Part shown: positions 12,351 through 24,634 of the stretch, piece after piece | Layout of the letters: every line of letters begins with the position of its first letter | How positions within the stretch are numbered: position 1 is the stretch's first letter | Assembly: GCA_050084515.1 (NCBI GenBank) | Contig: CM114271.1 | Coordinates: 31,620,001 to 31,684,000, forward strand | DNA: 64,000 nt | Direction of reading: 5' to 3' | From: Blasia pusilla | Taxonomy: Eukaryota; Marchantiophyta; Marchantiopsida; Blasiales | Position numbers and translations under genes: made by a program | Notes under the pieces: model-generated | Told to the model about the DNA's origin: nothing | Database searches by the model: none | The model's input: only the letters and a program-made list of their open reading frames with translations

Positions 12351-14290
12351 TAGAATTAGGAGCCCTGCAGGTGGAAAGTCTTATGAGCTAACTACTAGAG
12401 ATTCGCCAGGGAAGTTGGTCTCACATGTGAAGTACGATAGCTGTTCCTTTTAGTGGCCATGTGGCTGGGATGCGCTGACATCAGACTGCCCAGCTATGAA
12501 AGTTACATAGCCTGATCTTGTAATCTAATTTTTTGAAGATGGTTTGAGTAAACGACAGTTGGTCCAACTAAGATGCTGATGCGCTTTACTCATGATATCT
12601 CGAGGGTTTGGAAGCACACCCAAGGTATATAGGAATGAAAAGGTCATCGGCACACCTCATAGTAATTACTTAACCTAAACCCAACTTGGCACATCCAACA
12701 GAATTCAACTAAACCAAAAGGTCACATGGGAGAAACAAACCTCCGTCCCTCCCAAGACAATGGGATCCCTCCTCCTCTCGGTTGAGTCCATGGCATGGAC
12801 AAAAAGTATTAGTCTAGATACATATTTTTTCTCACATAATGTATTAGTATCGAACATAGTATGGACTCCTTTCATCTAGGAAAATACGAGGAAAACACGA
12901 GCATAAGAAGATTTTTGTTATGAGAGTATGTCCGTACGTAGAGGGCAATAACTACTCAATCAATGAGGTCACATTATTCTTGTCGATTGTTATCATGGAA
13001 GGAGACCATATCATGGTTGCGCGACTATTCACAATCTCAACCTTTAGTCTTACTACTTCGATGTTCGAGCATCCCACGATTTAAGAAATTATTTGATGAA
13101 TTTTAAAAGGAGGGTATATTAAAAAATAAGAAAATTTGACTTCAAAAAGATCTCTTTATGGGTGTATAATCTCCTTCTTCACTTGAATGTGCATGGCTTC
13201 TTCACTATAATGCCGATCTAACTCCCATGGCCCATTCTATATATGTATAAGTGCCAAAAAATATAGGCAAATAAATTTCAGTTTTTTTAAAAAATTTGAC
13301 TTAAAAAATTAATTATACTCATCACAAAAGTTAGATTGATAAAGAGCATATTCAAATATAGATAGATTAAAAGGTAGTTCAAAGTCAAATGTAATCCATG
13401 GGATACATGGAAAGAGTCACGACATGATATAGTCTTATTTTGGGCATGATAAGTATTCATAATTCACTCTTTTTTGGTGTCAAAGAGGAATTCCATGTTC
13501 CCGATTTACGAGGCAAGTATAATGAATGACCATTGTGCTTGTCTTGTATGTACCTTGAGTGACATACGTAATACACAAATTTCTAATTAGCTATTAAAAC
13601 CAAATTTGGGATAAAGGACAAAGTGAAGATAAGGAGGGATACAAATATGAGAAGAAACTGCTCCCACTTATAGTTGCAAGCTCATCTTCCAAAAGTGGAA
13701 ATCTTGTCAAACATGTGGCGAACTATCTTCTCTCCTCTACTCCAACGGTGTCTTCTTAGGAAGGATTGAGTCATCGAAAGTTCCTACAGGCTACTTTGGT
13801 GAGTTGAGAAAATATGTGGTGAAGAGAAGATTAGGCACACACTTACCCTAGGCATGCCTTTATCCAACATAATTTTCCAGTTTTCATTCATGGTTTCATG
13901 ACCAAAGAGACGAGGACCACAATTATGAGGATCATTTCATAGAAAGTTTGGGACACACCACAATATATAGCCAACTTCAGGAAGACATGGTTACAAAGAT
14001 TTTCTAACCTTGTGTCTACCAGAGATCCATTTCCCTCAAGCTTTTTTTGATGTGATGATCCACCTATTGCTTCATGTTGTGGATGAGTTAGATCTTTGTG
14101 GGCTAATTATACAAGGTTCAACGGACCTCATGACTAGTCCTATTGCAGCATCTTGCCTTCTCTAGCTAGCCGTGCCTTGTGCCCTTGCACGACTTCGTAC
14201 CTTGGGAGGTCCTTTATTGGCAACATGAGTTAGCCTATTGCTCACTCTCCTTAGACCCTTACTATCTCTTGTAAGCAAAGTTGCATGCCG
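12351..14290. other. A+T-rich intergenic DNA
   Basis: No gene, RNA gene or clear repeat seen. It is probably old transposon sequence past recognition. Confidence 0.5.
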
Positions 14291-14298
14291 GGCGGCAT

Positions 14299-14624
14299 CA
14301 AGGTTGCATGTGGACAAAGTCCGTGTCCTTGGACATGCCCATGTCCGTCCTATGGAAGGACTTGTCCCTATAGGCCCCACCTTTCCCTTCTTTCTCCTTC
14401 ACCCTACTTGCCTTCATGTTCCATACTCCCCCGTTTCTTCCTCCCTCCACCTCCAATCCCTCCCCCCTCATTGCTCCATTCATCCTTGCCTTGCCTTCCA
14501 TCATGGACTATAAGTGTGGGTCCTACCTCTTAGAACCCACGTCCGTGGACATATCCAGACTTGTCCGTCTATGTCCATCCATGTCCTTCCTAAGGAAGGA
14601 CTTCTCCATTTTTGTGCAGCCATG
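14299..14624. mobile_element. Non-autonomous hAT element
   Basis: A 326-bp insert with ends CAAGGTTGCATG and GTGCAGCCATG. The terminal inverted repeats match at 8 of the outer 10 positions. A perfect 8-bp duplication, ggcggcat, lies at 14291-14298 and 14625-14632. Subterminal regions are packed with 'ggacatgtcc' and 'gtccgt' style short motifs in both orientations, which could be transposase-binding sites. It has the same termini as the element at 898-1328, so both belong to one family. Confidence 0.82.
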
Positions 14625-14632
14625 GGCGGCAT

Positions 14633-16439
14633 GCACAGTTACTAGTGACAAGCAAGTTTTGGGATCGACGATGCCTAATCTTGATGACACCCACTAACTA
14701 CTCCGACACACTTAATCTTGGACTCTCAAATTGTACTATCCGTGGACATCCTAAACTAAGTAATCATGGACCTTGCAGACCATGGACGATGGACCTTGCT
14801 TGGTGATTAGTGGTATTCATTCCCAAGGGCAGATGTTGTTCTAGCCCTTAAACAATAACATTACTTTGAGACTCAAGGGTTACCAGGTAACTTCGTGCAT
14901 GAGTCTCGTGATGGGAGGTGGCTTGCCAAAATATCTTGCTACAATTATGGCGCCACAATGGACGTGTGCACCAACTACGGATAACGGTGTTTAGAGATAA
15001 CTACGTGGTGCTAAGGGTTCGCTAGCTGTCTCGCGTATTGGAGATTGGAGATTGGGCGCTTGGATGCCAATCGAGTGCGCCTAATGCCTCCTTGAGGTGT
15101 TGGGTAATTAGAGATTGGGCTTTGGGATGATTGGAGGCTAGAGGCTAGAATCCAAGCACCAATCTTGGGCATCATACGCCTACTATTAGAGATTGGGTGT
15201 CCAGGCGTTGAATGAGAGCGCTGACGACGCGGCGTCGAGCACCAGATGCTAGCCAAGGACATTGGGTGCCAGTGATCTGGGCATCAAAAATAAATAATGG
15301 CATTGGAACCCTTATTTTTTAGTGCCAAAATTAAATTTTTTTGTGTTCAATTTTTTGGGAATTTTTTGGGAACAAAAGGGGGTAAACCTTGCGATTAGAT
15401 GTAGCTCGATGTACCTTTTTGAAAGTTATATGGGAATCATGAAAAAATATATGAGATCAAAAGCTCGCTCATAATTTTTCATTGATGAATGATAGGTATT
15501 TTTTAGATGAAGCTTTTAGTTTTCGTGATAGAGCACATGAGAAGGTTTGAGTTGGTCAAATCTTGAGTGTGGGATGATGGTGTTTTCTGAAAAAGAACTA
15601 GAGGGTATGAGAGTTTAGTTTGACTATCACAATATATGATCAACGTGGCACATCAAAACATATAGTGAAGTGGCACAAGTAAGCATTTGCATCCTTTCAC
15701 TTATACTCTTAATGTATGTCGCCATCAAAGAGTGAACATAAACACATAGTTGTTACTCTGGGCCAATAGTACTATTTTTAGGTTCATAGTAATTGACATC
15801 CTTTTGATATGGAGGCTCTTGCTCTTTCTATACCTCCAACTGTTATAACTAAAGTCCTATCCTACTAGAGCATGAAAGCTTGTGACAACCATTTAAGAGT
15901 GGAGGGTCTAGGATCTACAAGACTACATACAACCTTCTCCACTTATGGTAGCGGTAGAGCAATTTTGTTTTTGGAGGACACTAAGCTCCAAACATCCCCA
16001 TGAATGTGTTCTTATTTAGATTTTAGCTTTTGAATTTTAGATTTGAAGAAAATCTATAAATCTTATGCCCAATCGATAGGCTAGGGTAGATTGGTACTCT
16101 TGACGTCCATATATGAAACATGACGCAAGAGGATTTCTCCTTGCTAATATAAGATTCTAAAAGACAATAAACTTGAAAACTACCAACCATTTGTTTTCCC
16201 TTCATAGGCAAAAGAAGTTTTCTATAGTGATGTTGGTGATGGATCAATGGTAGTGATTGGAGAATAGTCATGAAAAAGAAGCCACATCTCATTGATCTAG
16301 CTTCCTTTTTTAGGAGTGATGTCACATCTGAGTAGCCGATAGGCCGAGATCTATCGTGGATAGGGCGTAGGAGCCAGTGGACCATCTTGAGTGTAACTTT
16401 GTCCCAAGGTGTCAGATGAGGTTGAGGATAGGTCTATTG
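14633..16439. other. Intergenic DNA with short imperfect repeats
   Basis: No gene recognised. Around 15,035-15,200 the phrase 'agagattgggc' or a variant recurs several times, together with 'gaggctagaggctaga', giving a small patch of local repetition. The rest is A+T-rich. Confidence 0.45.
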
Positions 16440-16932
16440 TGTCAGGAACGTCGTTTCTGATAACTTTCATGTTGAGGTCTTTCACAACCGGGTGACTTGT
16501 TGACCAGGTCATCCGCCCTTGGTAACTGTGCCACAGTTACCAAGGAAAAACTATTTTTAGGGGAAGAGCCTTTTGGCTCTTCCCAACCCTATATAAGAGA
16601 GGAAGGTGGATTTCCTAAGTCATCTTTCTCATGTTGGGCCGTTGGAGCACCTCTCTTGCATGTGTGTGAGATAGGACTAGGGTGCTAGCGTCCGGATTCC
16701 TTGATAGCACAGGTGGACGAGGCTCGATATGTCGATGTAGATTGAGGAGTGGAATTTTAGGCTGGGTGTGCCGTTTTTACTACTCTTTATTTTTGTTGTG
16801 TGATCTCCATGTATATGTATGACTTGATTTTTGTACATGTGTGGATCGACCCGTATGTGGAGAAGATCGGTGTTGTGTGGTGTAGATGTTACCAGCGATG
16901 TATGTTGTGTAGCGATATGTATACGCACGACA
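16440..16932 (+). mobile_element. Probable solo LTR with promoter
   Basis: It begins TGTCAGGAACGTC and ends ATACGCACGACA, so it has TG...CA ends. Its last 40 bases resemble the 3' end of the LTRs of the large Ty3 element ('gcgatgtatgttgtgtagcg' followed by 'cgcacgaca'). It contains a TATA box and two palindromes at the place expected for a U3 promoter. I could not find a clean target duplication, so the boundaries are provisional. Confidence 0.5.
16517..16596 (+). promoter_or_regulatory. Paired palindromes and TATA box of an LTR
   Basis: A perfect 14-bp inverted repeat with a 1-base centre (16517-16545, arm CCTTGGTAACTGTG) is followed by a perfect 10-bp hairpin with a TTTT loop (16561-16584, arm GGGAAGAGCC) and then TATATAA at 16590-16596. 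The spacing suits a promoter with dimeric factor sites just upstream of the TATA box. Confidence 0.5.
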
Positions 16933-18143
16933 GTGAAGATAATGATCCAAATGAAAATATCAAGGATTTCTTCGGATTGCAAGTTCCTTGAATTATTCCA
17001 AAAATTGCTCAAAACCAATTTAGAGTTTAGGGTATAGAACTAAGTAATGTTGAAATCATCATAGTAAAGGAGGACCACACTTATGTAAAGGTAGTGTTAA
17101 CTTCCAAGGACATGGGTTTCAATAGTTCAAAGTTTAAACTAAGACAATTTGAGAGTGGATGATTGATTTTACATGCCTTGTATTTGATTGCCATGATGAA
17201 AGTGAGAATATATTTAATTTGTATTCATGGTAGCTTTTTTAGCATCTCCAAAATATAAGCATTTGACCATACATAAATATGATACCATTCAATGTTTGAG
17301 AGCATTTTGGGATTTTAAAGTGTCATCAATTAGTGGCCAACTCAACCTATAGTATTCTTTGAGCTTTCCTTTAAATTCTGGAAGTTTTAAATCTGCATGT
17401 AATACAATGGGAAGGGTTGGATGGGGTTGCTTGAGATGGTTGTTAAAAAGGCAGATTTTAGTGGATTAAGAGTATGTATGTAGTTTGCCTTGGTTGGGAG
17501 GAATCTAGAGGATATGTACATGGTTATGTGTGGAGAGGCCAATAGTGACCCATTGACCTCCCTTGGTGACTTGTATGCACAAGTCACCCTTTGGGACCTT
17601 CATGGACATTTCTTAGAAGATTTTGTTTTGTTAGAAATGTGTTGTGCAAGTTGAGGTGATCTGGATACATACGTTACCTTCTTGGAGCTTTGGGGGCCTT
17701 GAGAAGGTTATATCCTAAGGGGAGGCTTGGAGACGCTCACCTTTCCATAGTTGAGCCTTCCAAGAATAGGCTAGGGCAGGGTGTTACCGATGTGCATTAG
17801 ATTTGTCTTCCCTCACCTTGAGAATGGGTATGGTTCGATTGTTATTCGATGTAATCAAATAGTGGTATGTTTCTCATCAGAATTTTACTATGGATAGTCT
17901 CAAGCAACATGAATACGTAGGTAGGAAGTAATGGAGTAGTAGATTGAGTGTGAGATGTGAAGGAGAGTGAATAGGTACATGGTTTAATAAAATATTCAGG
18001 GTCGAATTTTCGATAGTAATGTGATTTTCAAGAAATCTTTGAGAAAATTTAAAGAAACAATTTGGTTTTCAGTTTCCACCTCAGTAAAAAAAATAACAAG
18101 GTGCCATGTCAATTGTGGGATGTCTAACAAAAAAAAAACCTAA
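16933..18143. other. A+T-rich intergenic DNA
   Basis: No gene or repeat recognised. Confidence 0.5.
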
Positions 18144-18568
18144 CATCTATATTATTATGGGAGAGTGCCTTCTTGATTTGCAAACACCTCTTAGCTTGAC
18201 ACGTGGCAACTGGGCAACGAGAAAATGTTTCACATGCTACGGTCAACAAGAAAAAAAATTCGAATTTATGTGCAACATCATTAATCTCTTCACTTCACGG
18301 GTTATACATTAGCTCTTCAGACACTTTTTTTATTTCCCTTGCATCCATCATCTATATTATTATGGGAGAGTACCTTCTTGATTTGCAAACACCTCTATGC
18401 TTGACACATGGCAGCCAGGTAGCCAGAAAATGTTTCACATGCTACGGGCAACAAGAAAATAAATTTGAATTTATGTGCAACATCATTAATCTCTTCCCTT
18501 CACGGGCTATCCACTAGCTCTTCAAACACTTTTTTTATTTCTCGCATCTCGCACGGGCACCTTACGAG
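18144..18568 (+). mobile_element. Helitron-like fragment, tandem 204-bp copies
   Basis: Two head-to-tail copies start at 18144 and 18348 with a period of 204 bp. Both begin (ca)TCTATATTATTATGGGAG, which resembles the TC-starting 5' end of plant Helitrons. After the second copy comes 'cgcacgggcaccttacgag', which resembles a plant Helitron 3' end (right hairpin arm plus a mutated CTAG-type terminus). No helicase gene is present. A non-autonomous element with a duplicated body is the likely reading. Confidence 0.48.
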
Positions 18569-20254
18569 TTTTGTTTATGTAAAACCTTGAATAGGTAGGT
18601 TATGGTAGCATGCTTATGTAGTTTGGAAAATATAAAATATTTTTTTTGTTATTATAGACTAGATTAGAGACTTTTTTTGTGAGCATTATAGCTTGAGGTT
18701 TCTGATAAAACATAAATTTTTTGTGAGCAAATTTTATGTACAGGCGAGAGCGAAGTTTTTCACGACAACAATAGAGGTGCAGAGTGGATGTGCAACGTGG
18801 TGACGAGATCATGGTCATGAGCGATTGGTACACATTGCTCATGTGATATTTTGTATATGTGTGTGATATCGTTGTAGATTTTGATCTCTAGCTCTACTTC
18901 TCCTAGCTTCGCCCTGAAGCACTCATACCTTAAGCTGTGCAAGGGCAAGACTTAGGTTGAGTTCCAAAGGCTCAACCAATGGCCAAGAAATCGCATTGCT
19001 AATTGGGTTGAATCTTCCCAAGTGGGTTTAATTCCCTAGGTAACCTCTTCCCCAAGCCTCAAATAATCTCCCCAAGTTACTCACCTATATCAAAGCGTGT
19101 CGATTTGAGCTAATTAAATAAGGGATGCCCAAGGTGCGTCCCTCAGTTCAAACCTGAAATACAATCAAACGCGTGTCATGGTTAATTCCTTGTTCAAGGA
19201 CTTGAGGAGATAGGGAGGGGTAGTATCCCCCTTTATAGGTACTTTTGGTGCTTTGCATGGGAACCCCACCTTCCCCAATATCCCCCTTGGCCCTTGATTT
19301 TGGCCCTCAACCCAAATGTGGTTTGCAACCCACGGATCAATATTTTACTTGTTATCCATCAAGATGGCTTGGCAAAATCTTCTTGTAGATTACACAAATT
19401 TTCACCTCTAAAATGCATCTCGGAACTTGGACTTGTGTTTTGTGTGTCTTATAACTAGTGCTTATCTCGACTCTCCATTTGGATTTTTATGGTTTTTTTT
19501 CCGCCCATCTTATTTCATGACTAATCTCGCCAATCTTCACTACTCACATGTTCCTTGCCCTTGACTTGGTGATTGGCTCTAAGGTCTCAAACCTTGCTTG
19601 CCTTGCCTTTTTCATATGAGTAGCTATGCCGCTTTCTTGCCTACGAATGGTCTCAAGACATATGCATATCTTGCCTAGCATTAGTCCCAAAGTCAATTTC
19701 ACCACATTTCCTAGTCTTGTGACTAGTTAGTCTATGTTTCGACTTTGGTGGGTTACACCAAGGTCTTTCCTCCTTGGATCCATGATCATGACTTTCCCCT
19801 TCGGGATGTATGGTTGCGATTATCATATGGTATGGGGGCATATGTATGGTAGTGAGTCTCATTGTGAGACACTTTTCGTATCCTAGTATGGGATATTTAG
19901 TAGGAGTTTGTCAAATGATGTACTTGTACGTATTATATCCTACTTGGGATATGTGTGGACTAAATGGAATCAATGGGTTGTATACCTATTTGTGAATCAA
20001 ATCGTCCCTAAGGGTGGCTAGTGATAGTGGTGGTTGTTGGATTTTCTTCAGACTCAATAAAGTGAGTAGACAATATCCACGCCCATGATAGATGGGGCAA
20101 GAGACCTACATATGTAGTGTGACCATTTTCAATGTCTAGGTCATTCTCATGAGTGATATTTTTATCTCCAACCAAAGATGAGAGTTAGTAGAGCGATAGC
20201 GCCTGATGGTGGACCAAGTGGTGGTAGGGGGCATGGTGTAAGATATCATATCTT
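18569..20254. other. Intergenic DNA
   Basis: No gene recognised. Open frames are short and lack domain resemblance. Confidence 0.5.
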
Positions 20255-20740
20255 TTAGGATAGATCGAGGAGATCAAGCAGAGAGCCTTTGCGGGTAGTG
20301 GAGGACAACCTCAAAAGGTCGAGGAGGACCTGTTGAGGCTACGAGGAACCTGAGAGAGCAGGTTTCCCCTTCGTTTCGGCTTAGAGCAACTCACTATTTT
20401 GGGTAAGTTTTCATTTTGATTGTAGTTAACTTTCTAGTTTGGGAAGTTGCCCTTGACCTCCTACACCAGATCAAGAGTGAAGGAGGTGACCTGCAAGCAT
20501 AGATTACTATGGAGACAGCTTGGGAGAGGGAAGGGGGTATACCTCCCAGAGAGGGAGAGAGCTTGAGAGCTCATTCTTTCTTTGTTGAAGTTCTTGGCAT
20601 GAAGCGATGGAGCTATGGTCCTCCTTGCCTTGTTTTTACCCAAACCTCTTATTAGGAGAGTGGATTTGATTTGACATGAGAGAGAGAGAGAGAGCATCAC
20701 TTGATTTAGATTGGAAATATTTTGGCACTTATCGTATCGA
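20255..20740 (+). mobile_element. Truncated solo LTR of the large Ty3 family
   Basis: From 'ttaggatagatcgagg' to about 20740 this follows the LTR of the 36.4-48.0 kb element block by block: 'gtggaggacaa', 'gagagagcaggtttccc', 'gggggtatacctcc', 'aggagagtgg' and the inner phrase 'gattggaaatattttgg'. The conserved 3' end (cgcacgaca) is missing, so it is truncated. Confidence 0.65.
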
Positions 20741-22904
20741 TGATTGGAATTCAATGAGAGGAAAACAAAACATGTGAGAACACCCCAATCCCCACTTATA
20801 AATACACGAGAATATTTATGCCCAATTTGGCTTTGTAACAAGGGTTCCACTTCATCTCATCTTGAAGAGCCTCAAGATCCAGCCAAAAGCTGGATGTGGT
20901 GCTAGGGGGCCACTAAGCAGCCTTCAACGTTTTAAGGGGGCCGTCGAGCTATGACTTTTTGAACGGGGGCGAGTTGATCCTACAATAATTTTGCATATTC
21001 CAACAGAGAGTTCCCATGACCTTCAGTAACATCTTTAGAGACTCCGTTGGCCCCTATCACAGTTTTAAAACGCTAGTGGGATCACAATTCAGTGGTTTCT
21101 CCTGATCTCGAAAAGTCAGAATTGTCCATGCTGAGCATATCTTACACTCAATGATGCTGTGTGAGTTTTTTTCGTTACCCTTGTTCCCCCTTTTCTTGTC
21201 CTGCTGCGTGAGTGACGAGATATTAATTTACCGTCAAAAAGTTCGGTAGGGAGATAAAAGACAACGTGGGCTACGAGAAAGATTTTGCGAGCATCGGAAA
21301 GAGTGCAGGAGACTTCAGCGATCAATCAATTTGTTTCTCACTCATGGGGAATTCTCTCCTGTAGTTTGTAAATGCAGAAAGTTTTGTGGCAGGTCCTTAA
21401 TGGCACAATACAAAATTGAGTTAAAAGAGTAGAATTAATACCTCCGGAACTTCGATAAGCAGAGCTCAAGCGATTTGGTGCCTCCAAATATTGTGAGATT
21501 AAAGAAGTACAAGAAATTTTATAATGTAGAGCTTGTAGATGCAAAATTATGCTGAGAGCTCAAGGTTTGCAACGTGCGGCTTACTCCTGCAAGGCAGCAA
21601 ATACGTATCTTGGGGGTGAACTCTAGAGGATAACATTGAGACGCCGGAGGAGCCTCACGAATCTGTGCACTTCAGCAGCACAAGATAAGAGGTTTTCACT
21701 CGCGTCTAATCCGACGGATCTGTGCCAGAAATATCAAGATCCCAGTCTTCTTCCAATCCATATTTCCGGATTTTTTCCGGAAATATGGATTCATCCCGTC
21801 CTCATTCGCTCTGTTAGCGGTTCGAAGGGAAACCCCTCATCCTTACAGGGTAGACCTGAAGCTTGATTGGTCCTCTCAGAAGCACAAGATGGGACTCATT
21901 TCATAAATGGGTGGACACCCTCCAATCAACACTCCTCAACATGTGGCTGGGGATCAGTCCTTCCTTGATTCTTATCACGGCTCAATTCTTGCGTTCAAGT
22001 CCTAAACTCGGAAATCCGTCAAGGTATGGCCAACGGTTATGGAAGACTTGACGTGCTGTGATCACCACATTTCAAGATCTCTGGAAGAAGAAACGAAATG
22101 CAATCGAAGGTTCTCCTGATCATTTGAAAGTGTTCGCAATCTGGTTATGCTTTTCCACTGAACTTCTTGCGTATTACATGAATCGCTGCCACCGGACCAC
22201 TGCTTAATACACTAACACTGGTCGCGGTTGCTTTCAGGATCCCGTGGAGAGCATTCCACATACGCAAGTTGCCAGTCAATTAACGAGAGGACCATCCGAA
22301 TAGCATGACCCGCGCATGCTCATTCGGAATACTCTCGGCCTCTTCTCTTTCTTCAACCGATCCGACCAATTCGTCTATGGAATCTCCTCTCCCTGCGTAG
22401 CTGACAACAAAACACCCCTTTCCATTAATCTTTCGCGATCCTTTTTGGGTATTTCTTTTTCAATTATTTCTTCACTCACGGTTGTACTTTCTAGAAAGAA
22501 ATACAGACTTAACAATCCTTCTCCGAATTTCCTCCGCGAATGGATGGAAATGAAAGAATAATTAAGGGCTAATGGTTTGCGCTTAATTTAAAAAAGAAGA
22601 AGATACATGTAGGTGCCCATTGGCAAATATTACCACTTCAAACCAAATAAATCCATCCATCCCGTTTCTCATTGTAATTGAACTTCTTCATTCTTGTTAT
22701 TGCTTTGGCCATAGAACATTTAGTATTGGGGCCCCTGACACACCAAGTCAGAACGTGTCGAACTGGCAACCACCACATACAACCTTGAGATATAACATGA
22801 TTCCTTGTGTAGAATGTAGGACATGTAGTTGCTCTTGCCCAATGCTCTAACATTGTAGTAAAGAGCCACCGATGCTACCTCCTCTCTAATCACATCATGC
22901 ATCT
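20741..22904. other. Intergenic DNA, partly coding-like composition
   Basis: 21.1-22.5 kb is less A+T-rich than its surroundings and could be remnant genic DNA. The longest frame (21636-21866, 76 codons, plus) resembles nothing I know. No gene is called. Confidence 0.4.
21755..21791. repeat. Perfect 16-bp hairpin
   Basis: Arms AATCCATATTTCCGGA and its exact reverse complement flank a five-T loop (21771-21775). It is too short for a miRNA precursor by itself. Confidence 0.8.
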
Positions 22905-23990
22905 ATGGTTGCAAAAAAATAGATATGGATGGAAAATTTTGGATATGTCCATGGACATGGATTGCAAGAGATGGGACCAATACTTATAGTTCATGATGAA
23001 AGACATTAAAAGGGCGAGTGGGAAAATAAGGGGGAAGGCATAAAAAAATAATAGAATATGGAACACGAAGGGAAGTGGGAGGAATGAGAAAGAAGTGGAA
23101 GGTCCACATGGATAAGTCCTTCTATAGCATAGACCTAAGTAACGGTAAGTCTACGGACATGGACATGTCCGCCATGGTTGCACAAAAATGGACGTGTCCA
23201 AACATATCCGTGAACATGCCATCCCGCACTCGACCCCCCACTCATTCTCGCACCTTGGCATGTGTCCCGACTCCTTACAACAACCCCCACCTACGTTCGA
23301 CCCACTCAGCTTGCCCCTAGCCCGCGTCCCTACTACGTGGGCCACATACACGCTAGACGAGGACCCATAAATTATTTTTTAAAAGAAAAAAAATGTGACG
23401 TGCGTTCCTCTAGATCTTGCGCATACTGGATGCGGGCCAGATGCAGGCCGGACGCCGACCCGAAGCACGCCACGTTCGCGGGAAGGATGCGGGCTAGGAT
23501 CGGATGCGATGCCGGATCGGGTACTAGGGTGCGAGCTCTGGAGCCCGCGTCCGGGTTGCTTGCGGGCTTCGGGGCCCGCGTGTGAGCTAGGTCGCAAGCC
23601 TCCGAGCCCGAATGCGGGTTAGGGTGCGGGCCCTGAATCCTACGTGCGGGCTGATTACGAGCCGCTTGCGGGCCCTGAAGCCCAGCATGCTTTCGAGCCT
23701 AGAAGCCCGCATGCGGGCTCGCGGGCCGCCAAGCCCGCCTGCATGCCAGGTCGCGGGCCTTTGACCCCGCAAGCGCGGGCTAGTTGCCGTCCTTGGAGTC
23801 TGCGCACGAACTCCAAGGCCCGTAGTGCAGGCTAGGGCATGGGCTCGCAGGCAAACCGTTGAGCCTGCCCGCGGATGGCGCGCACTGTGCGCTCTCAGCC
23901 TGCGTGCGGGCCTTGGAGCCCGCATGCGAGCTAGGGCGGGAGGTCACGCACGGGCTCCTTGTGGGTCGTGCGGGCCAGGGGTTGTGGGCA
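22905..23990. mobile_element. hAT-like ends and G+C-rich imperfect repeat block
   Basis: 'atggttgcaaaaaaatagat' near 22908 and 'catggttgcacaaaaatgg' near 23174 look like two left ends of the hAT family seen at 14.3 kb, each followed by the same 'ggacatgtcc' style motifs. From about 23,400 to 23,990 the DNA becomes very G+C-rich and repeats variants of 'gcgggctagggcgcgggcc' and 'gagcccgcg' at irregular intervals. Long open frames here reflect base composition and are not protein-like. I found no matching right end or target duplication, so boundaries are uncertain. Confidence 0.5.
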
Positions 23991-24359
23991 GGCCCTATGA
24001 TTTAAGTGAGATATTAAATAAATTCTGTCACTATTATGGTTTGGGTGATTGACGGGTTGAGAGGTTGGAATAAGGTTTTTGTAGGAGAATATAGGTTAGT
24101 TAGAAATGAGAGTAATTGATGAATTTGGGATCCTAGCCGTGGAGAAAGGAATGAAAATATTAAAATAGATTTGAACAGGGTGGTTGTATTGCAAAATAGG
24201 TTTGTTGGAAATTGAAAGTAGGTCAAGAAGGAATCTAATAGGAGAATAAAAGTAAGTTTATTAAAGAAAATTAATGGAGATGGTTTAGTAATCAATTGTA
24301 AGTGGGGGTAGATGATTTGGGGATTTAGAAGGATTCATTCTCTTCTTTCCATCCTCCCC

Positions 24360-24366
24360 TATATAA
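24360..24366 (+). promoter_or_regulatory. Candidate TATA box of the hAT transposase
   Basis: TATATAA lies in 'cctcccctatataaac', about 270 bases before the first transposase codons, followed by a CT-rich stretch typical of plant 5' untranslated regions. Confidence 0.4.
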
Positions 24367-24410
24367 ACTTGCTCAATTTTTGTATACCCTCACAATCTCA
24401 TTCCTCCCTT

Positions 24411-24412
<2 letters not shown>

Positions 24413-24439
<27 letters not shown>
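24413..24439. repeat. (CT)n microsatellite
   Basis: About thirteen CT units between the TATA-like box and the transposase start. Confidence 0.9.
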
Positions 24440-24441
<2 letters not shown>

Positions 24442-24634
24442 AGATAGCTGAACTTGATAAGTGAGAATATGTTTTGCCACTAGATAACCCTGATACTAAA
24501 GGTATTTCGGTTATCTAAGTTAGCATATTGATCTTTCTTGTTCATAGAGAGTGTTCCAAGTTTTTTTATTGGAGCATTCACGGAAAATATTTATTATTGC
24601 AAATTTTCCAAATATTGTTGGGTGGGGTTAGTGA

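Noticed and set aside
23379-23925. Long open frames on both strands in the G+C-rich block
   Set aside because: Arg/Ala/Pro/Gly-rich readings in all frames are what low-A+T repeats give. No domain.
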